Shown here: piece by piece, positions 21,039-32,371 of the stretch
Layout of the letters: each line of letters starts with the position of its first letter
Numbering within the stretch: position 1 is the first letter of the stretch
NCBI GenBank assembly: GCA_037893225.1
Contig: JAZGUH010000184.1
Location: 806,001 to 870,000 of the forward strand
Direction: 5' to 3'
Length of the DNA stretch: 64,000 bases
Source of the DNA: Hippasteria phrygiana
Taxonomy: Eukaryota; Echinodermata; Asteroidea; Valvatida; Goniasteridae
The notes under the pieces: model-generated
Told to the model about the DNA's origin: nothing
The model's input: the letters and a program-made list of their open reading frames with translations, nothing else
Databases searched by the model: none
Made by a program: the position numbers and the translations under genes

Positions 21039-23490
21039 AGTTTTAACTGTATTTATGTGTTGTGAAATAATTATGATCGATCAGGTTTCTTGTACACAAT
21101 ACATGTACCTCAATAGATGAAAGTACAGTAACGTCTTGTGACAAATTTCTGTGAAATGGTTGCTTTACTGTGAGAGGGCGTTTTTTTTTTTAAAACCAGG
21201 GTTAATATTGCAAAAAAAGATAAGTGTAATGATAATGTGTGTTGAACAAGGGAATTTCCAAAGGTTTCTTCAAATTGACAATGTTAAAAATGGATGAATA
21301 TCTTCAATTCTCTTAAAATGTCAATGGATATTGTAGGTACCTGTAGGTCAAGGCTCTAAGAATATAAAGTCTGAAACAGTGTTTAAATTGAAGTTTGCAT
21401 GTATAATAGTAGCAGTACTACATGTAGTAATTAACAGAGCAACACCTGTCTTGTGAACGTCAGATTTTTTTATTATAACTTTTTTATCCATGGCGTTTTT
21501 TGAGCTGAAATTATATTGTACATGTACATGTACATACATTGGATAGGATTCACTTACATTATCCATGAATTCTCATTCAGACAGGAGTTGTTATTTCCCA
21601 GAAGTAGAGGAACGGGGACACGATGCGTACAAGTCATTTAACAATTTGTCCTTCATGCGGACATTTCTCAACGTTCGTGCAGCGTACTGAACTTGTTTAC
21701 ATGCAGAACAATATGGGCCTCCAAGACAGCTATCTGCTCTACTAATAGACACGTGCTGTTAGTAATGGATTTGGGAGGGTGTATGACTTGACAAATTTCT
21801 TCATGTTGTGAGAGATTTATCAAGTTCACATCAGGCTGCAGTTCGATTTCTGTTTTAGAAAAAATTATTTCAGGTGATTTTATTACAGCTGCAGTCTTTT
21901 TTGTGGGTATGTATTATTCCAAATTTTGGTTTTAAAATTTGTTGTACTGTTTACAAAGATACAGCCATACAGAATGTATATGGGTCTTTCCACACTAACG
22001 GTTACAAAAGTGTGACATTTAGAGAGAACCAGGGACAGGAGTCGATACGGGGAGTAATTTGCCATGTTTTTCCTCTTTCTACACCCAATATTCTGATGAG
22101 AATATTGCTCACCAAAATATTTGATACATTTCTCAGGTTTGTATGAATTACAGATGATTATCCTCAAGATTTAATGTTCATAACATGGACAGACATTTCA
22201 TTTTAAAGTGTTGGGAAGTAGTAATGAAATCAGGAATTATCCCAAATTTTGTTTCTAATGTAAAGCTATCTATTGAGGGATTGCCACTGGCCACTCTTAC
22301 AGAAATGTAGGTTAAACATTTAGGTTCTTTTAAACTACAGGGTGTACATCTTCAAGACCTCATGTTCATAATGAGGACAGACATTTGTCACAAAATTCTG
22401 TCCATGTTATGAATGTTGTTCCAAGTCTCATCATAATTTCTTAAATACTAAATAGGTTGCTTTAATGTCGAGTGATAACAATTTTACATGGAACAAGGGC
22501 TGGATTAATTATAATAACAATATATCTTATGATTCAAGAATGTCTGTTCATGTTATAAACATTATCTTTCATTTCATCTTAAAAATTCCCTAATAATTTT
22601 CTACATTTCCAGTGAATCAGCCTATATTGTTTTTAGTGCAATCATGAATGATACAGTAATGTCCAGAAAACCAAAATACCTGCTTTGGAATCCACCTTAC
22701 ATATCTGTTAGTGTGAACAGACCCATATAGGAAAGTCTTAATTTGAAGGTGAGTTTCATTGAAAGATGCAAGTCATTGTCAGATAATAATACATGTCAAT
22801 TTTTAGAAAGAAACTACATGTAATAAGTTTACAATGTATGTATAGTCAACAAAGTTGAGAATATATACAGTATGTTCAATGTTGTGTATTTTCAGATTGT
22901 CATGCATTGCCATGTGTAAGACTGAGGGTTTATAGGACTGAACAGTTATAAGACTGTCGTTACAAAACTGGAATTGTTAAAGATGTTCTTAAGTACTTAG
23001 TTTGTTGTATTTTTCAGATGTTTTCACATGGGCTTTATTCAGGAGTCAGCCATATCAATTTGAAAGTGAAGTAAAATTTACATTTTTGGAAATTGCGAAG
23101 AAAACGGAAAGCAATGACAAAGTAAATTACAAATCAATACCAGTCTGCTCTGATGAATAATTCTAAATTGGTGATTAAGCACACTGTAATGTTTGAAGCT
23201 ACAGTTTAAAAAGAAATTAAACGTCGGGCTAGAATGCTTTAATAGTTTACAATTTGTAAAAAATATTTAGGAAACATGGCTTCCTTTTGAATAAGGTCCA
23301 TGGAATATTTTTTTAACAAAAAGAAAAGAGTTTTATTTGTTACTTATTTTTCTTTGTAGCATTCTGACATTAGCTTTTGACATGTTTTAGTAGAAGAGAA
23401 TTTGAAATTTATGAACGTTACTTGTAATTGACCTCAGTGTGATATATCATCGTTTTAGTTGTAAGTTATCCTTGTAACTACAGTACAATA
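21039..23490. other. AT-rich, gene-free; holds a 753-bp inverted-end element
   Basis: No coding exon is supported. The element at 21977-22729 is listed separately. TACATG tracts occur at 21517-21535. Confidence 0.45.
21977..22729. mobile_element. non-autonomous element with short inverted ends
   Basis: TATATGGGTCTTTCCACACT on the left matches the reverse complement of the right end near 22710-22729 with two or three mismatches. Inside, GTTCATAA(C/T)..GGACAGACATT-type phrases recur in both orientations near 22175, 22365, 22398 and 22540. No target duplication is clear and there is no coding capacity. Confidence 0.5.
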
Positions 23491-23508
23491 TGTTGTTCAT
23501 ACACTTGT

Positions 23509-24338
23509 GTGCTATCAAAAATAATTCGTATGTGCCAGCCATTATTTGATAGAGGCCATCATATATACATGGACAACCTGTTCTCTTCGCCGGAATTGTA
23601 CATTGAACTTGGAGCATGCGGTACACTGCGTGTCAATCGCATTGGTACGCCGGATGACATCAAGGCTACAAAAATGAAGATAGGGGACGACCTACGTACG
23701 CTCTGTTCATGATGGGGAGCTCTTGTTTCTGTCGTGGTACGACAAGAAGCAGGTCAACGTCATAACATCCGTGCACAATGCTTCAACATTCCCCAAAAAT
23801 GTTCGAGCACGAGGACAAAATGAGCCACGTAACGTTGACAATCCAGTGGCTATTGAATGCTACACTAAATACATTGGGGGTGTAGATCGTGCAGTCTATG
23901 CTGAACATACACAAAACACTGAAATGGTGGAAGAAAGTGTTTGTATATCTTCTTGAGGTAAGCTATGTAAATAGCTGGATTGTGTGGAAAGCCCTCCATC
24001 CTGGAATGCGCCAAAAAAGGGAGCAATTCCGCTTTGCAATCATGCATGCCCCATTGGATGGCTACTTGAAATCGGATACTCGGCCTGGACGAAGATCAAC
24101 AGACCAGCCTAGAAGGCTCACAGAGCGCCACTTCCCAACAACGGTAAACGCACAAACAGCAGCTGGGCGTCCCTCAAGACCGGATTGCGTTGTATGTTCC
24201 AATCGGAAAGTGAAGCGCCATCAAACTGAATTTGCTTGTGAACAGTGTGATATACCTATGTGCCCCGTCCCGTGTTTCCGCAGATATCACACACTCATTG
24301 ATTACAAGACAAACTGCGTACTAGGCTACCACAAATAA
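23509..24338 (+). pseudogene. piggyBac-type transposase relic 1 (C-terminal half)
   Basis: Three frames in order give the C-terminal half of a DDE_Tnp_1_7 (piggyBac) transposase. First is FDRGHHIYMDNLFSSPELYI with a catalytic-type Asp. Next come FLSWYDKKQVNVITSVHN and YTKYIGGVDRA with a second acidic site. Then come TLKWWKKVFVYLLEVSYVNS and a C-terminal zinc module (CVVCSNRKVKRHQTEFACEQ, then CDIPMCPVPC), ending HK and a stop. The frame changes near 23712 and 23900. No N-terminal half is seen upstream. The domain order and terminal Cys-rich module are those of the family. Confidence 0.85.
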
Positions 24339-24339
24339 T

Positions 24340-24940
24340 CTTTGAGAACAGTCGAACATTGAAGTGAACACTGTTATATTTGATCTTTCTTTTATTCAAA
24401 GCATTGAATTGTTTGAGAAAGCATCATCATCACTATGTACTGCATGTAAAACAAACCAAAATACATGTACATGTACATGTATAATTTTTCAAGTTTTCGC
24501 TAGTGCACATGCTAACAAATGACCACCTAAAAATTATGAACCAAGTCTCCATATTTATTTGAAGTACTACAGAAAACCCAAAATAATGTACCAACAAATT
24601 AATAGAAAGTACATGTTCATTGTTTGGAAAGTACAACGATCGAAGGTGTTTACACATGTGTACATTTATACAGTGTAACTGTATACAAACGTATGTACAC
24701 ACAGACCACTTTTTGGATAAAAAAAACCTTGCAATTTGAAAATGTGTATTTTCTAAATTACGCATCTAAAATTTATTCTGTTTGCACTACCTGGTTGGAA
24801 ATATTGTACTCTACAATAGTCTTATTTTGCAATTTGCAATAAAACAACTCCTTCACACAGAAAAACGCTTTTGAGTTCAAGCATATATATTTTAAAGATT
24901 ATTGTACAATAATGTAGGGATTGGTAGCATGCAGAGGGCT
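24340..24940. other. no gene seen; one (TACATG)n tract
   Basis: AT-rich spacer with ACATGTACATGTACATGTA at 24463-24481. No coding evidence. Confidence 0.5.
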
Positions 24941-25215
24941 AAAATACATGTATTGTACTGCTGCTGCATACATTTTTGACATGTCAAATCAAATATCATA
25001 AGGTTGGTTCTGCCATAAATTTATTGCAATCACGAATAATTATTATTCGAAAATTGTTATTCGAATATTCCATTATCGATTGAATATTTAGATACTTGGC
25101 ACAGGCTTATCAAATAGAGTGCTAAAAACAAATGGGCGAGACGCGAGAAGAGGTGCCGCAAAAAAAAAGAGGAAAATGGGGAAGGACCCTGCGTACAAGC
25201 CACCACCCAAGGATC
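24941..25215 (+). repeat. duplicated block of DUF4806-type gene (copy B, 5' part)
   Basis: This stretch matches 13616-13910 almost base for base: flank, acceptor CTTGGCACAG and the basic exon with KKKRKMGKDPAYKPPPKD. Differences include a deletion of the NTNQ-region codons and extra A residues in the Lys run. After about 25215 similarity to copy A stops, and the open frame ends at 25313 beyond a GTGTGTGG donor-like site. Confidence 0.8.
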
Positions 25216-25313
25216 CCAGCCAGCCATGTCTTCATCATCTGTTTAACCCGAACCCCTTAGGTGTGTGGAAATTTGTATTGATATTGATGGATTCAGCAGT
25301 GTTAGGGTTTTAA

Positions 25314-26095
25314 AACCGACCACATGGCGGGCTCTCGACCAATAGGAATAGGTAAACTGTCTTAGGTATTAATTTTATGAATGTGGCCTGTGGGTTAACA
25401 AAGAATGCCTGTGTTATTTTTATTTCAGAATGGACAAGACCAAGTGCGTTTTGATTGCCATCCTGGGGGTTATTGCCGCAGTACTCACATCCTTACTGAT
25501 AATACTCATTGTGGGAAAAGTGTTTTATTTGCATATGCTGATGAACTAAATCAACAGTAAGTTAAACATTTTAATTTGAATTCACTGATATCAATGTTCA
25601 TACTTAGTGCAAAGTTTATTGCGCTGCAAATTTGTACATTTGAAAGCAGGCAAATTTTTTTGCAGCGAATGCTCCACGACGCCAGGACTTAAAATTGAAA
25701 TGAACGACGGCCATGACAGCCAGTACCACCATTGCCGTCTTACTGCCTTCTTATTTGCCCAGTTGTCTTGAAAATGAGCATGAAACCTATATTTATAGAA
25801 TGCTAAATACATGTGTATGTTTGTGCTGTCCTACAATGTACTACATTAGCTCCGGAGAGAGAGAGAGAGAATACACGAAGGGGAGTTCTCTCGGACTTCA
25901 CCACCGAGTTTTATTTCTCCTTCAGATATTCTCTTTTGCACCCGAATGAAACCAGGATGCACGTTCAGGTCATATCGTTACATTTATATAGGAAATCTTT
26001 CCAAAACTTGAAAACAACCACCTTAGGCAAGTAAAAAGTTTTCCACACTAGCAGGAGAGTTTTGCTTTTTAACTTCAAACACACAGAATTTACTT
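25314..26095. other. no firm gene; short hydrophobic exon candidate
   Basis: A frame near 25431-25548 reads MDKTKCVLIAILGVIAAVLT and continues hydrophobic, like a single membrane helix. It follows a TTTCAG acceptor at 25428, but nothing else supports a gene. A (GA)n tract lies at about 25855-25870. Confidence 0.25.
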
Positions 26096-27990
26096 AACCC
26101 TTTGGTGCACAAGGCGGTCGCTAGCTACCGTCCAAAACGCGTTCAATGTGGACGTTGAAAAAGCGGTCATAACTCAAAAATTACAGTCCCCATATATACC
26201 GCCCTCATTCGGTTGTTTAGAGCAATGTTTGGGCTTTGTTTTGATGTAGCATTCAATGGAGGGCGCTATTGAAAAAAATCTAGAAAAACATGGTTGAAAG
26301 TTTTTCGGTTTTTGTTGTGATCTTGCGAACAAAAGCGACTATATCTCAACATGCAGATTCCACAAGCTTAGCATCAATACTAATAATTAACCACAATACG
26401 CGTAGCGCGCTACGTATTTCCTTACGCGTAGTGTGATCATAATTTCGATCATAACTGTAGATATTGTCATAGCATGCAAAATCCGAAGTGACATCATGAT
26501 GACGTCATCAACTGATTTTCTATGAATTTTTTACTTTTAAATTTCATTCTACTCAAAATTTGACACTGTCATTGATCAGATTGACTCCAATCTTGACACG
26601 GGACAAGACCACATTGCGAATGTTTGCTTTCACAAGCGCTCTATTGATGACGTCATACTGGGTCACGCGACGTCATCTTAAAGGAACATTTTTGAAGGGC
26701 TCATATCTCAAGAACCGTAGGTCCGATTGACTTCAAAGTTGCTATGCAGGTAGGCCAGCATGTGTTATAGATGAAAATTGAGGTGACGTCATGATGACCA
26801 TCATACGATTTTATATTGATTTTTTTTGTTTTTGCACATTTAAGCCAATATCTCATTAACGGAACATGCTAAATTAGAAATTCTTGTTGTAACAGGTCTG
26901 TTAGGTCATATATATTTCAAAATGAATAAAGAAATTGTGACGTCATAATGACGTCATCAAAGGCATGATTTCTTGAACGACATAAGGGTAGGTCTAATCG
27001 CCATGTAACTTGGTGCTTAGATTTGTCATTAGTAAGCAAAAGTCTAAGTGACATACAAAATAATACGGAAAAGCCCTATGTTCTGTTCATCAAACAGAAC
27101 ATAGACCTCTAGTTTTTTTGGGTTTTTTTGCTTCTTTTTCAGACTTTTGCCCATAGCATTTGTACACGTTTTCTTTCTGCCAGGCACTTTGGCTACTTTT
27201 ATGCAGCTGATTGCCTTTAAACTTAACAGACACTTAGACCAACTGCTCAGAATGTATGCCAAACTTTTACGTCATGGTGACGTCATCACGTGATTTTTTA
27301 TTAATTTTTGAATTTTGAAAATCTTAACATTCTTTTCAATATATCTAGCGAACAAAACAAGATATTTTCAAAATTCTTTTTGTTATTGCTTTGGTAGGTC
27401 TCAAAGATATGCCCTAAAAAGCGAAAATTGTGTGACGTCATGATGACGTCATAATTTTTTTTTTTTTCAAGTCGCTACAATAATGCCCACAAGCATTTGC
27501 AAACGTTTTCTTTCTTACCGGCCACTTTGGCTACTTTTAAACTTGGCAGACACTTACCCCAACTGCTCACAATGTGTGCCAAACTTTTACGTCATTATGA
27601 CGTCATCAAATGTCACGTGACGTCATCTTAAAGGGCCATTTTTCAAAGCCATATATCTACAAAAGTACAAGTCCGATTATTTGGAACGTAATATCTAGGT
27701 ATGCCACCGGGTGTTATAGATGGAAATTGACATAACGTTATGATCAAGTCATAACATGTCACGTGGTGTCATCTTAAAGGGGCACTCGCTAGATGATTGC
27801 CCATAGCATTTGTAAACGTTTTCTTAACGGCCACTTTGGCTACTTTTAAACTTGGTAGACACTTACCCCAACTGCTCACAATGTGTGCCAAACTTTTACG
27901 CCATGATGATGTCATCAAATGTCAAGTGACGTCATCTTAAAGGGGCATTTTTCAAAGCATATTTTTACAGAAGTAGAAGTCAGATTAAGT
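26096..27990. repeat. degenerate repeat array with GACGTCAT palindromes
   Basis: Blocks of roughly 300 bp recur with drift. Recurring phrases are GACGTCATGATGACGTCAT, ACTTACCCCAACTGCTCACA, TGTGCCAAACTTTTACG and GACGTCATCTTAAAGG. The clearest copies are at 27180-27300, 27480-27650 and 27790-27960, with looser members back to about 26440. Long open frames are absent. The array ends exactly where copy B of the DUF4806 block begins. Confidence 0.75.
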
Positions 27991-28016
27991 TGAAAAGTAA
28001 TATCTAGGTAGCGATT

Positions 28017-28735
28017 CCAATGCCAACACACCACAATGCTGAGAACAATAAACAACACATTATCCTATTTTGATACGGTGCCCAAGATGTATTTTCTTTT
28101 TGATCTCTACTTTATATTTCAGGGTCCCTTGCCAGCAACAAACAAACTGGATTTGTTGGTGGTCATCCCAAAGCTTGACGAGTTTCTGACCATAGAAAAA
28201 AACGTTGTTGCTAGGCTTACATCCCTTGAGAGGCAGGTACATGTAGCAGCACTGAGAAGAGACTTGTGGCCTAATGCTGGCTCCACATCTTTGCCATCCA
28301 CTCCTGGAACCGTGGGCTCGGCAGAAGAGGAGGAAGGCTTCCAAGAGGAGGGAGGAATCCCATTTAAGATTCCGGCAGAGACCGAGGAGGAGTTCCTACT
28401 CAACGATAAGCACTTGGCAGACACTCGCACACGTCGTTTAGTGGTAAGCGTAAATATTCTAATTGTTCTGAACAAAGAATAGAAATTAAAATATTTGGCG
28501 AAAGTTTTACTGATATTGAATATTTCTCAACATTTCTCTAATCACAGCGAAACAAGCTTCTAAAGGAGTTTGAGCGGGTGCCATCCGATGATTTTCTCAG
28601 GATGACACTCTTCAAGCTGATCAAGCACAAGGTTGGGGTGGAGGGAACGGCACCACCGGAGTAAAGGAATCATATCACCACTTGCTCATCGAAGGTAAAA
28701 ATACATGCATCATTTTGTTGCTCTGCATCTGTGAA
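28017..28735 (+). repeat. duplicated block of DUF4806-type gene (copy B, 3' part)
   Basis: Near-identical to 15357-16113, including introns, so this is a genomic duplication and not retrocopying. It begins in the intron before the DUF4806 exons and ends shortly after the last exon's donor. Confidence 0.9.
28123..28694 (+). pseudogene. DUF4806-domain exons, copy B
   Basis: Exon 28123-28443 reads GPLPATNKLDLLVVIPKLDE, a coiled segment, an acidic linker and the start of DUF4806, ending DTRTRRLV at GTAAGC in phase 0. Exon 28548-28694 begins RNKLLKEFERVPSDDFLRMT in phase 0. Copy B keeps a Gly codon where copy A has TGA, and lacks the 4-bp duplication. However, it has lost 16 bp (the VEEIT region) near 28633, which shifts the frame. 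Upstream linker and N-terminal exons are missing, so it cannot encode the full protein. Confidence 0.65.
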
Positions 28736-28890
28736 AAGTTGATTGGGGTAACGTTGGCAATTACATACGGTAAAGGTAAAAATACATGCAAGTTCAAGTG
28801 GCTATTGTCGGACTTCTTCCTGGGGTCATTCTATGTCAAATCAAACACTTTTGCACTTAGTCTCATAGTTCCTGAAATTTACTGGACATC

Positions 28891-29936
28891 ATGAGAGAAA
28901 ATCTCAAAACTCAGACTAGCATGGCTGCCGTTTCAATCCATGGGAACAAGAGACGTGCCTGCAAGTGGCCCTGTGGTGTTTGCAGAAAGGAATGCCGAAC
29001 CAACTCAATCCAGTGTGGCCACTGTCTTGCCTGGTGTCATCGTCGTTGTGAGCAGCTTACATATGAGGAGTTAGCATCTTTGGGTGATGTGACTGTTGAC
29101 TATGTTTGTAAGAAATGTAGTCGGTCACTTCAGTTCATCCCCAAATTTTTAATGCAGAGACTGATGAGGAGCTCTTCATCAAACTTCAAGAGCCTAAAGC
29201 AGGCAGTTAAAAGGGAGATCATCCTCATCCGCAACACCCCTTTCCTGCCTGGACAAACATCCAGAGTGACAGCAAACTCAAACATGACTCAAGACGCTGT
29301 ATCGGTACATTTACTGAAGACATCAGGTGGAGCTGGGCAACTCACTCCAGTCATGGCAACCGGCAATGGCAACTGTCTCTTCAACTCTCTGTCCATGGCT
29401 CTCAAAGGAGATGAGGCTCTCTCTTCTGAACTGCGACTGCGTACATGTTTGGAGATGGTTTCAAATGCTGATCTGTACACAGAGATGCATCAGAAATCTG
29501 GAGTTGCCTTTGTGAGCCCTTCATATCAAGAATTTTGTCTAAGCTGTGCAAGGGATGGAGGGTATTCATCTGCATGGACTATTCAAGCAGCAGCATCCGT
29601 TATTGGGGCTCCAGTCATTTCCGTTTATCCACCAGTAAATGGGATGACAGATATGTGTGTACGCATCCTGAACACCACTTTCCATCTGACTGTCGAGCGC
29701 ACCAAACACATGTGTACATCATGTCTCCACTTCTGCCTCATGCTAGTCCATCTCCGGTTTCGTCCCCAGTTCTGCCACCTGCTAGTCCACCTCCATCTCC
29801 AGTTTCATCTCTAGTTTCGTCCCCTGTTCTGCCTCCTGCTAGTCCGCCTTCATCACCTGCTCCTTCATTGGTTCCGGTATCTCCGGTTCATCAACCACGT
29901 ACCACGTACCATAGGTTTTTCTCCCATCTGCAGTGA
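28891..29936 (+). pseudogene. PHD finger plus OTU-like protease region of a MULE element
   Basis: The frame from 28891 (a second Met is at 28921) has a C4HC3 PHD finger with Cys28, 31, 42, 45, His50 and Cys53, 73, 76. After a linker comes the OTU-like motif ATGNGNCLFNSLSMAL with nucleophile-type Cys162; the usual Asp before Gly is Asn. It then has LRLRTCLEMV, as in the OTU-like domain of vertnin-type proteins. Near 29690 the likely frame moves to another one, reading DCRAHQTHVYIM and then a Pro/Ser-rich repeat tail to 29936. PHD-OTU-MULE fusions are a recognisable style of Mutator-like element, and the MULE domain follows on the same strand. Confidence 0.75.
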
Positions 29937-29969
29937 AACTCATTTAGTGAAACTCATTTAGGATTTAGT

Positions 29970-30722
29970 AATTTAATTCTAGGTTTAGATGAGGAGAAAG
30001 CTTTAACAAAAGCGGCAAAGCAATGTTTTCCGGATGCAACATTTGTTTTGTGTACCAGACATTTACAGGAAAATTGTGGGAGGTATTTGGTAAAAAAGGT
30101 TAGTGTAGATGATAAACGCATATCAAAGATAATAAGCGACATCTTTGGATCCAATGGCCCACTCAACGTTAATGACATTGTAGATTTTTAAGCCGAAGTA
30201 GTGCACCTCAGTGAAATTTATGACCAAGAATTACCAGTATTTGCTTCCTATTTTAGAAACAGGTTGGTGCCACTATTACGCAGTTATGTTGTTGGTCCCC
30301 GTTTAAGTAAGAATTCTGTAACCATGAACTGGAAAAACAATGCCTGTGAAGCTATGAACCATGTAATGAATTTGAACACTAACTGGAAACCATTAAAACT
30401 GCCTGATTTGATTAATCATTTACATGACATTGTTAAACTGCAGTATCTTGACATGCAGCGTGCCATGTATGGACAAGGCAACTACCAACTTGCTCCGTGG
30501 GCGTCAGGAAAATTCAAAATTCACCCTCAGGTGTGGGCTACAAAGACTGATCTGGAAAAAAAAAAACTTCTTCACAAGTTTCTTTCTTGGCACAGAAAAA
30601 ACACGAAGTTTGTAACTTCATCTGATGGTAAATTAAGTATACCAAAAACCCCTCTCACTGCAAAAAAACCAGGTCAGCGTAAACGAATTCGGACAGCCAA
30701 AACCATCACATTCAAACGTTAA
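29970..30722 (+). pseudogene. MULE transposase domain (C-terminal part)
   Basis: A single frame reads LDEEKALTKAAKQCFPDATF then VLCTRHLQENCGRYLV, the Mutator-type D-x-E-x-A-L ... C-x-R-H-L-x-x-N signature. After one TAA at 30189 it continues LSEIYDQELPVFASYFRNRL and MNWKNNACEAMNHVMNLNTN with the third acidic residue, and a basic C-terminus (GQRKRIRTAKTITFKR) before a stop at 30720. The first catalytic Asp region should lie between 29700 and 29970 but is absent, so a deletion joins the OTU tail to the transposase middle. Confidence 0.85.
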
Positions 30723-31325
30723 GACACTGGAGCATAGTTATTTAAAGAGGGTTCAACTATTTTTGAAGCACTGTTTTTCCAGCTCATAGTTAATGGAAAT
30801 TGTTCTCTGTGATTAACAATTTTACTATTATTTTAACTATGTTATTATAAACTATGAAGATTTCACTTTACTACCCCCACCAACATCGGTCAGGAATAGT
30901 AAAATCTTAGAAAATCGCCATCCATTTGTTCTGAATTTTACAAACGCTTGGTACAACCTTTAATTTTAACACTTCCCGTAATATGGTGAAAGAAAGTTTG
31001 TGTTTTCTGTGTTAGATGATCTTTGTGCAGTGTATGGTGGGGGTATAAAAGTGTTCTTATTTTTTTCATTATTATTCATTCATGCTGTCAAAAATAATGG
31101 ATGTACATGTATACATTATAAAGTACATGTCATGAAATTAACTTATAAAACAAATAAGTTACGTTTAAGAGAACTTACATGTATTTTCATAGTACAAAAT
31201 CTTTCCCTATGTTGAAAGTTTAAATAGAAATCAGCCCTTTCATCGAACATGAAACAATAAAATGATATGCCTGCCTTGACATGTATTTTTTTGTATTATA
31301 AAAAACTTTATGTACACATGTATAG
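30723..31325. other. no gene seen
   Basis: AT-rich spacer with short TACATGTA tracts. It may include the 3' end of the MULE relic, but no terminal inverted repeat was found. Confidence 0.4.
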
Positions 31326-31339
31326 TAATGAGAAGTACA

Positions 31340-32030
31340 TGTATGAAAGTGTTTGCCCTTGCTGAGTCTGATACAGGCTACATACTGAATGCTGAACTTT
31401 ATGAAGGCAAGACTGATGGAGATACCCCAACACCAGACAAGGTTGTACAGCGGTTCCATGGAAGAGGACACATTATCTTCACAGATAATTTTTACTCATC
31501 TGTTGTACTCTTCTCCAACTTGTTTTCTGATGGCTGTATGGCTGTAGGCACTTTGCGGGAGAACAGAAAATGGCTGCCACATGACAGGGTCGGCAACAAA
31601 AAAAGAACTGGTGAAGAAACTCAAACATGGGGAGTCATACAGGCAGAGTGACAACATGTTTTGCATAACGTGGAAGGATGCAAAAAATGTGTACATGCTG
31701 TCTACGGTACCCACCAGTAAGGACAGATCAGCAAGATGTCATCAGTTCCCTGAACAGAAACCGATACTCAACTGAAGTGCAAACCTGCAAAACAGTCGCA
31801 CTGCAAGAACACAGATATTGCAGCTCATCGGACGTTTGGTGAGGAGAGAGATGTTAAAGTTTACAAAGGAGAGACAGACAACGGTTGTAACTGCCAAGGT
31901 CAATCGAGCGACTGCAGATAGAGTAAGCTGGAAGAAAGCGATGTGTGAATTTGAGTCAAATCTTCCAATTCTGCATTTGGTTGTGTCCTCCAGTTTGACC
32001 AATATGAGACAAACCCACAAAGTTGCTTAA
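31340..32030 (+). pseudogene. piggyBac-type transposase relic 2
   Basis: KVFALAESDTGYILNAELYE, then VVQRFHGRGHIIFTDNFYSS with the second catalytic-type Asp, and CMAVGTLRENRKWLP, are classical piggyBac (PGBD) transposase text. A shift near 31590 continues as KKELVKKLKHGESYRQSDNM and ITWKDAKNVYMLSTVPTS. A last frame to 32027 keeps a basic helical region. It is clearly a different subfamily from the relic at 23.5 kb. Confidence 0.8.
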
Positions 32031-32360
32031 GGCCCTTTTTGGTTTCAGCCAAGCCATTAATTTTGATTTCTGATTTAAAGCAGATATCCTACACCATAGA
32101 TAAACAAAAGGATTAGCCAAAGAGATTAAACAGGAGAAAATGTTTTAGGGGAAGACAGTCGTCTCCTGTTTACATTGGTGGCTATTACCTTGTAGGCACA
32201 GCTTCGAGTTTTACTTGTTAACAACGGGAGTATAAATTGGGGATAGGGAGGGAGGTACGGAATAAATTAAACTAGTCCTTCTCATGCGATATACACCTGA
32301 ACCGTGTCTGAACGTCTAGTAGAAAAAGTCTTCTGCCAAAGAAAGGAGCTTCTAGCCCAA
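32031..32360. other. no gene seen
   Basis: Spacer between the piggyBac and hAT relics, without coding or repeat signal apart from short AT-rich runs. Confidence 0.4.
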
Positions 32361-32371
32361 TATGGACATTC

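Noticed and set aside
26440..27960. CRISPR-like or regulatory array because of regular GACGTCAT repeats
   Set aside because: Repeats are degenerate and about 300 bp long in a eukaryotic setting; there is no unique-spacer structure.
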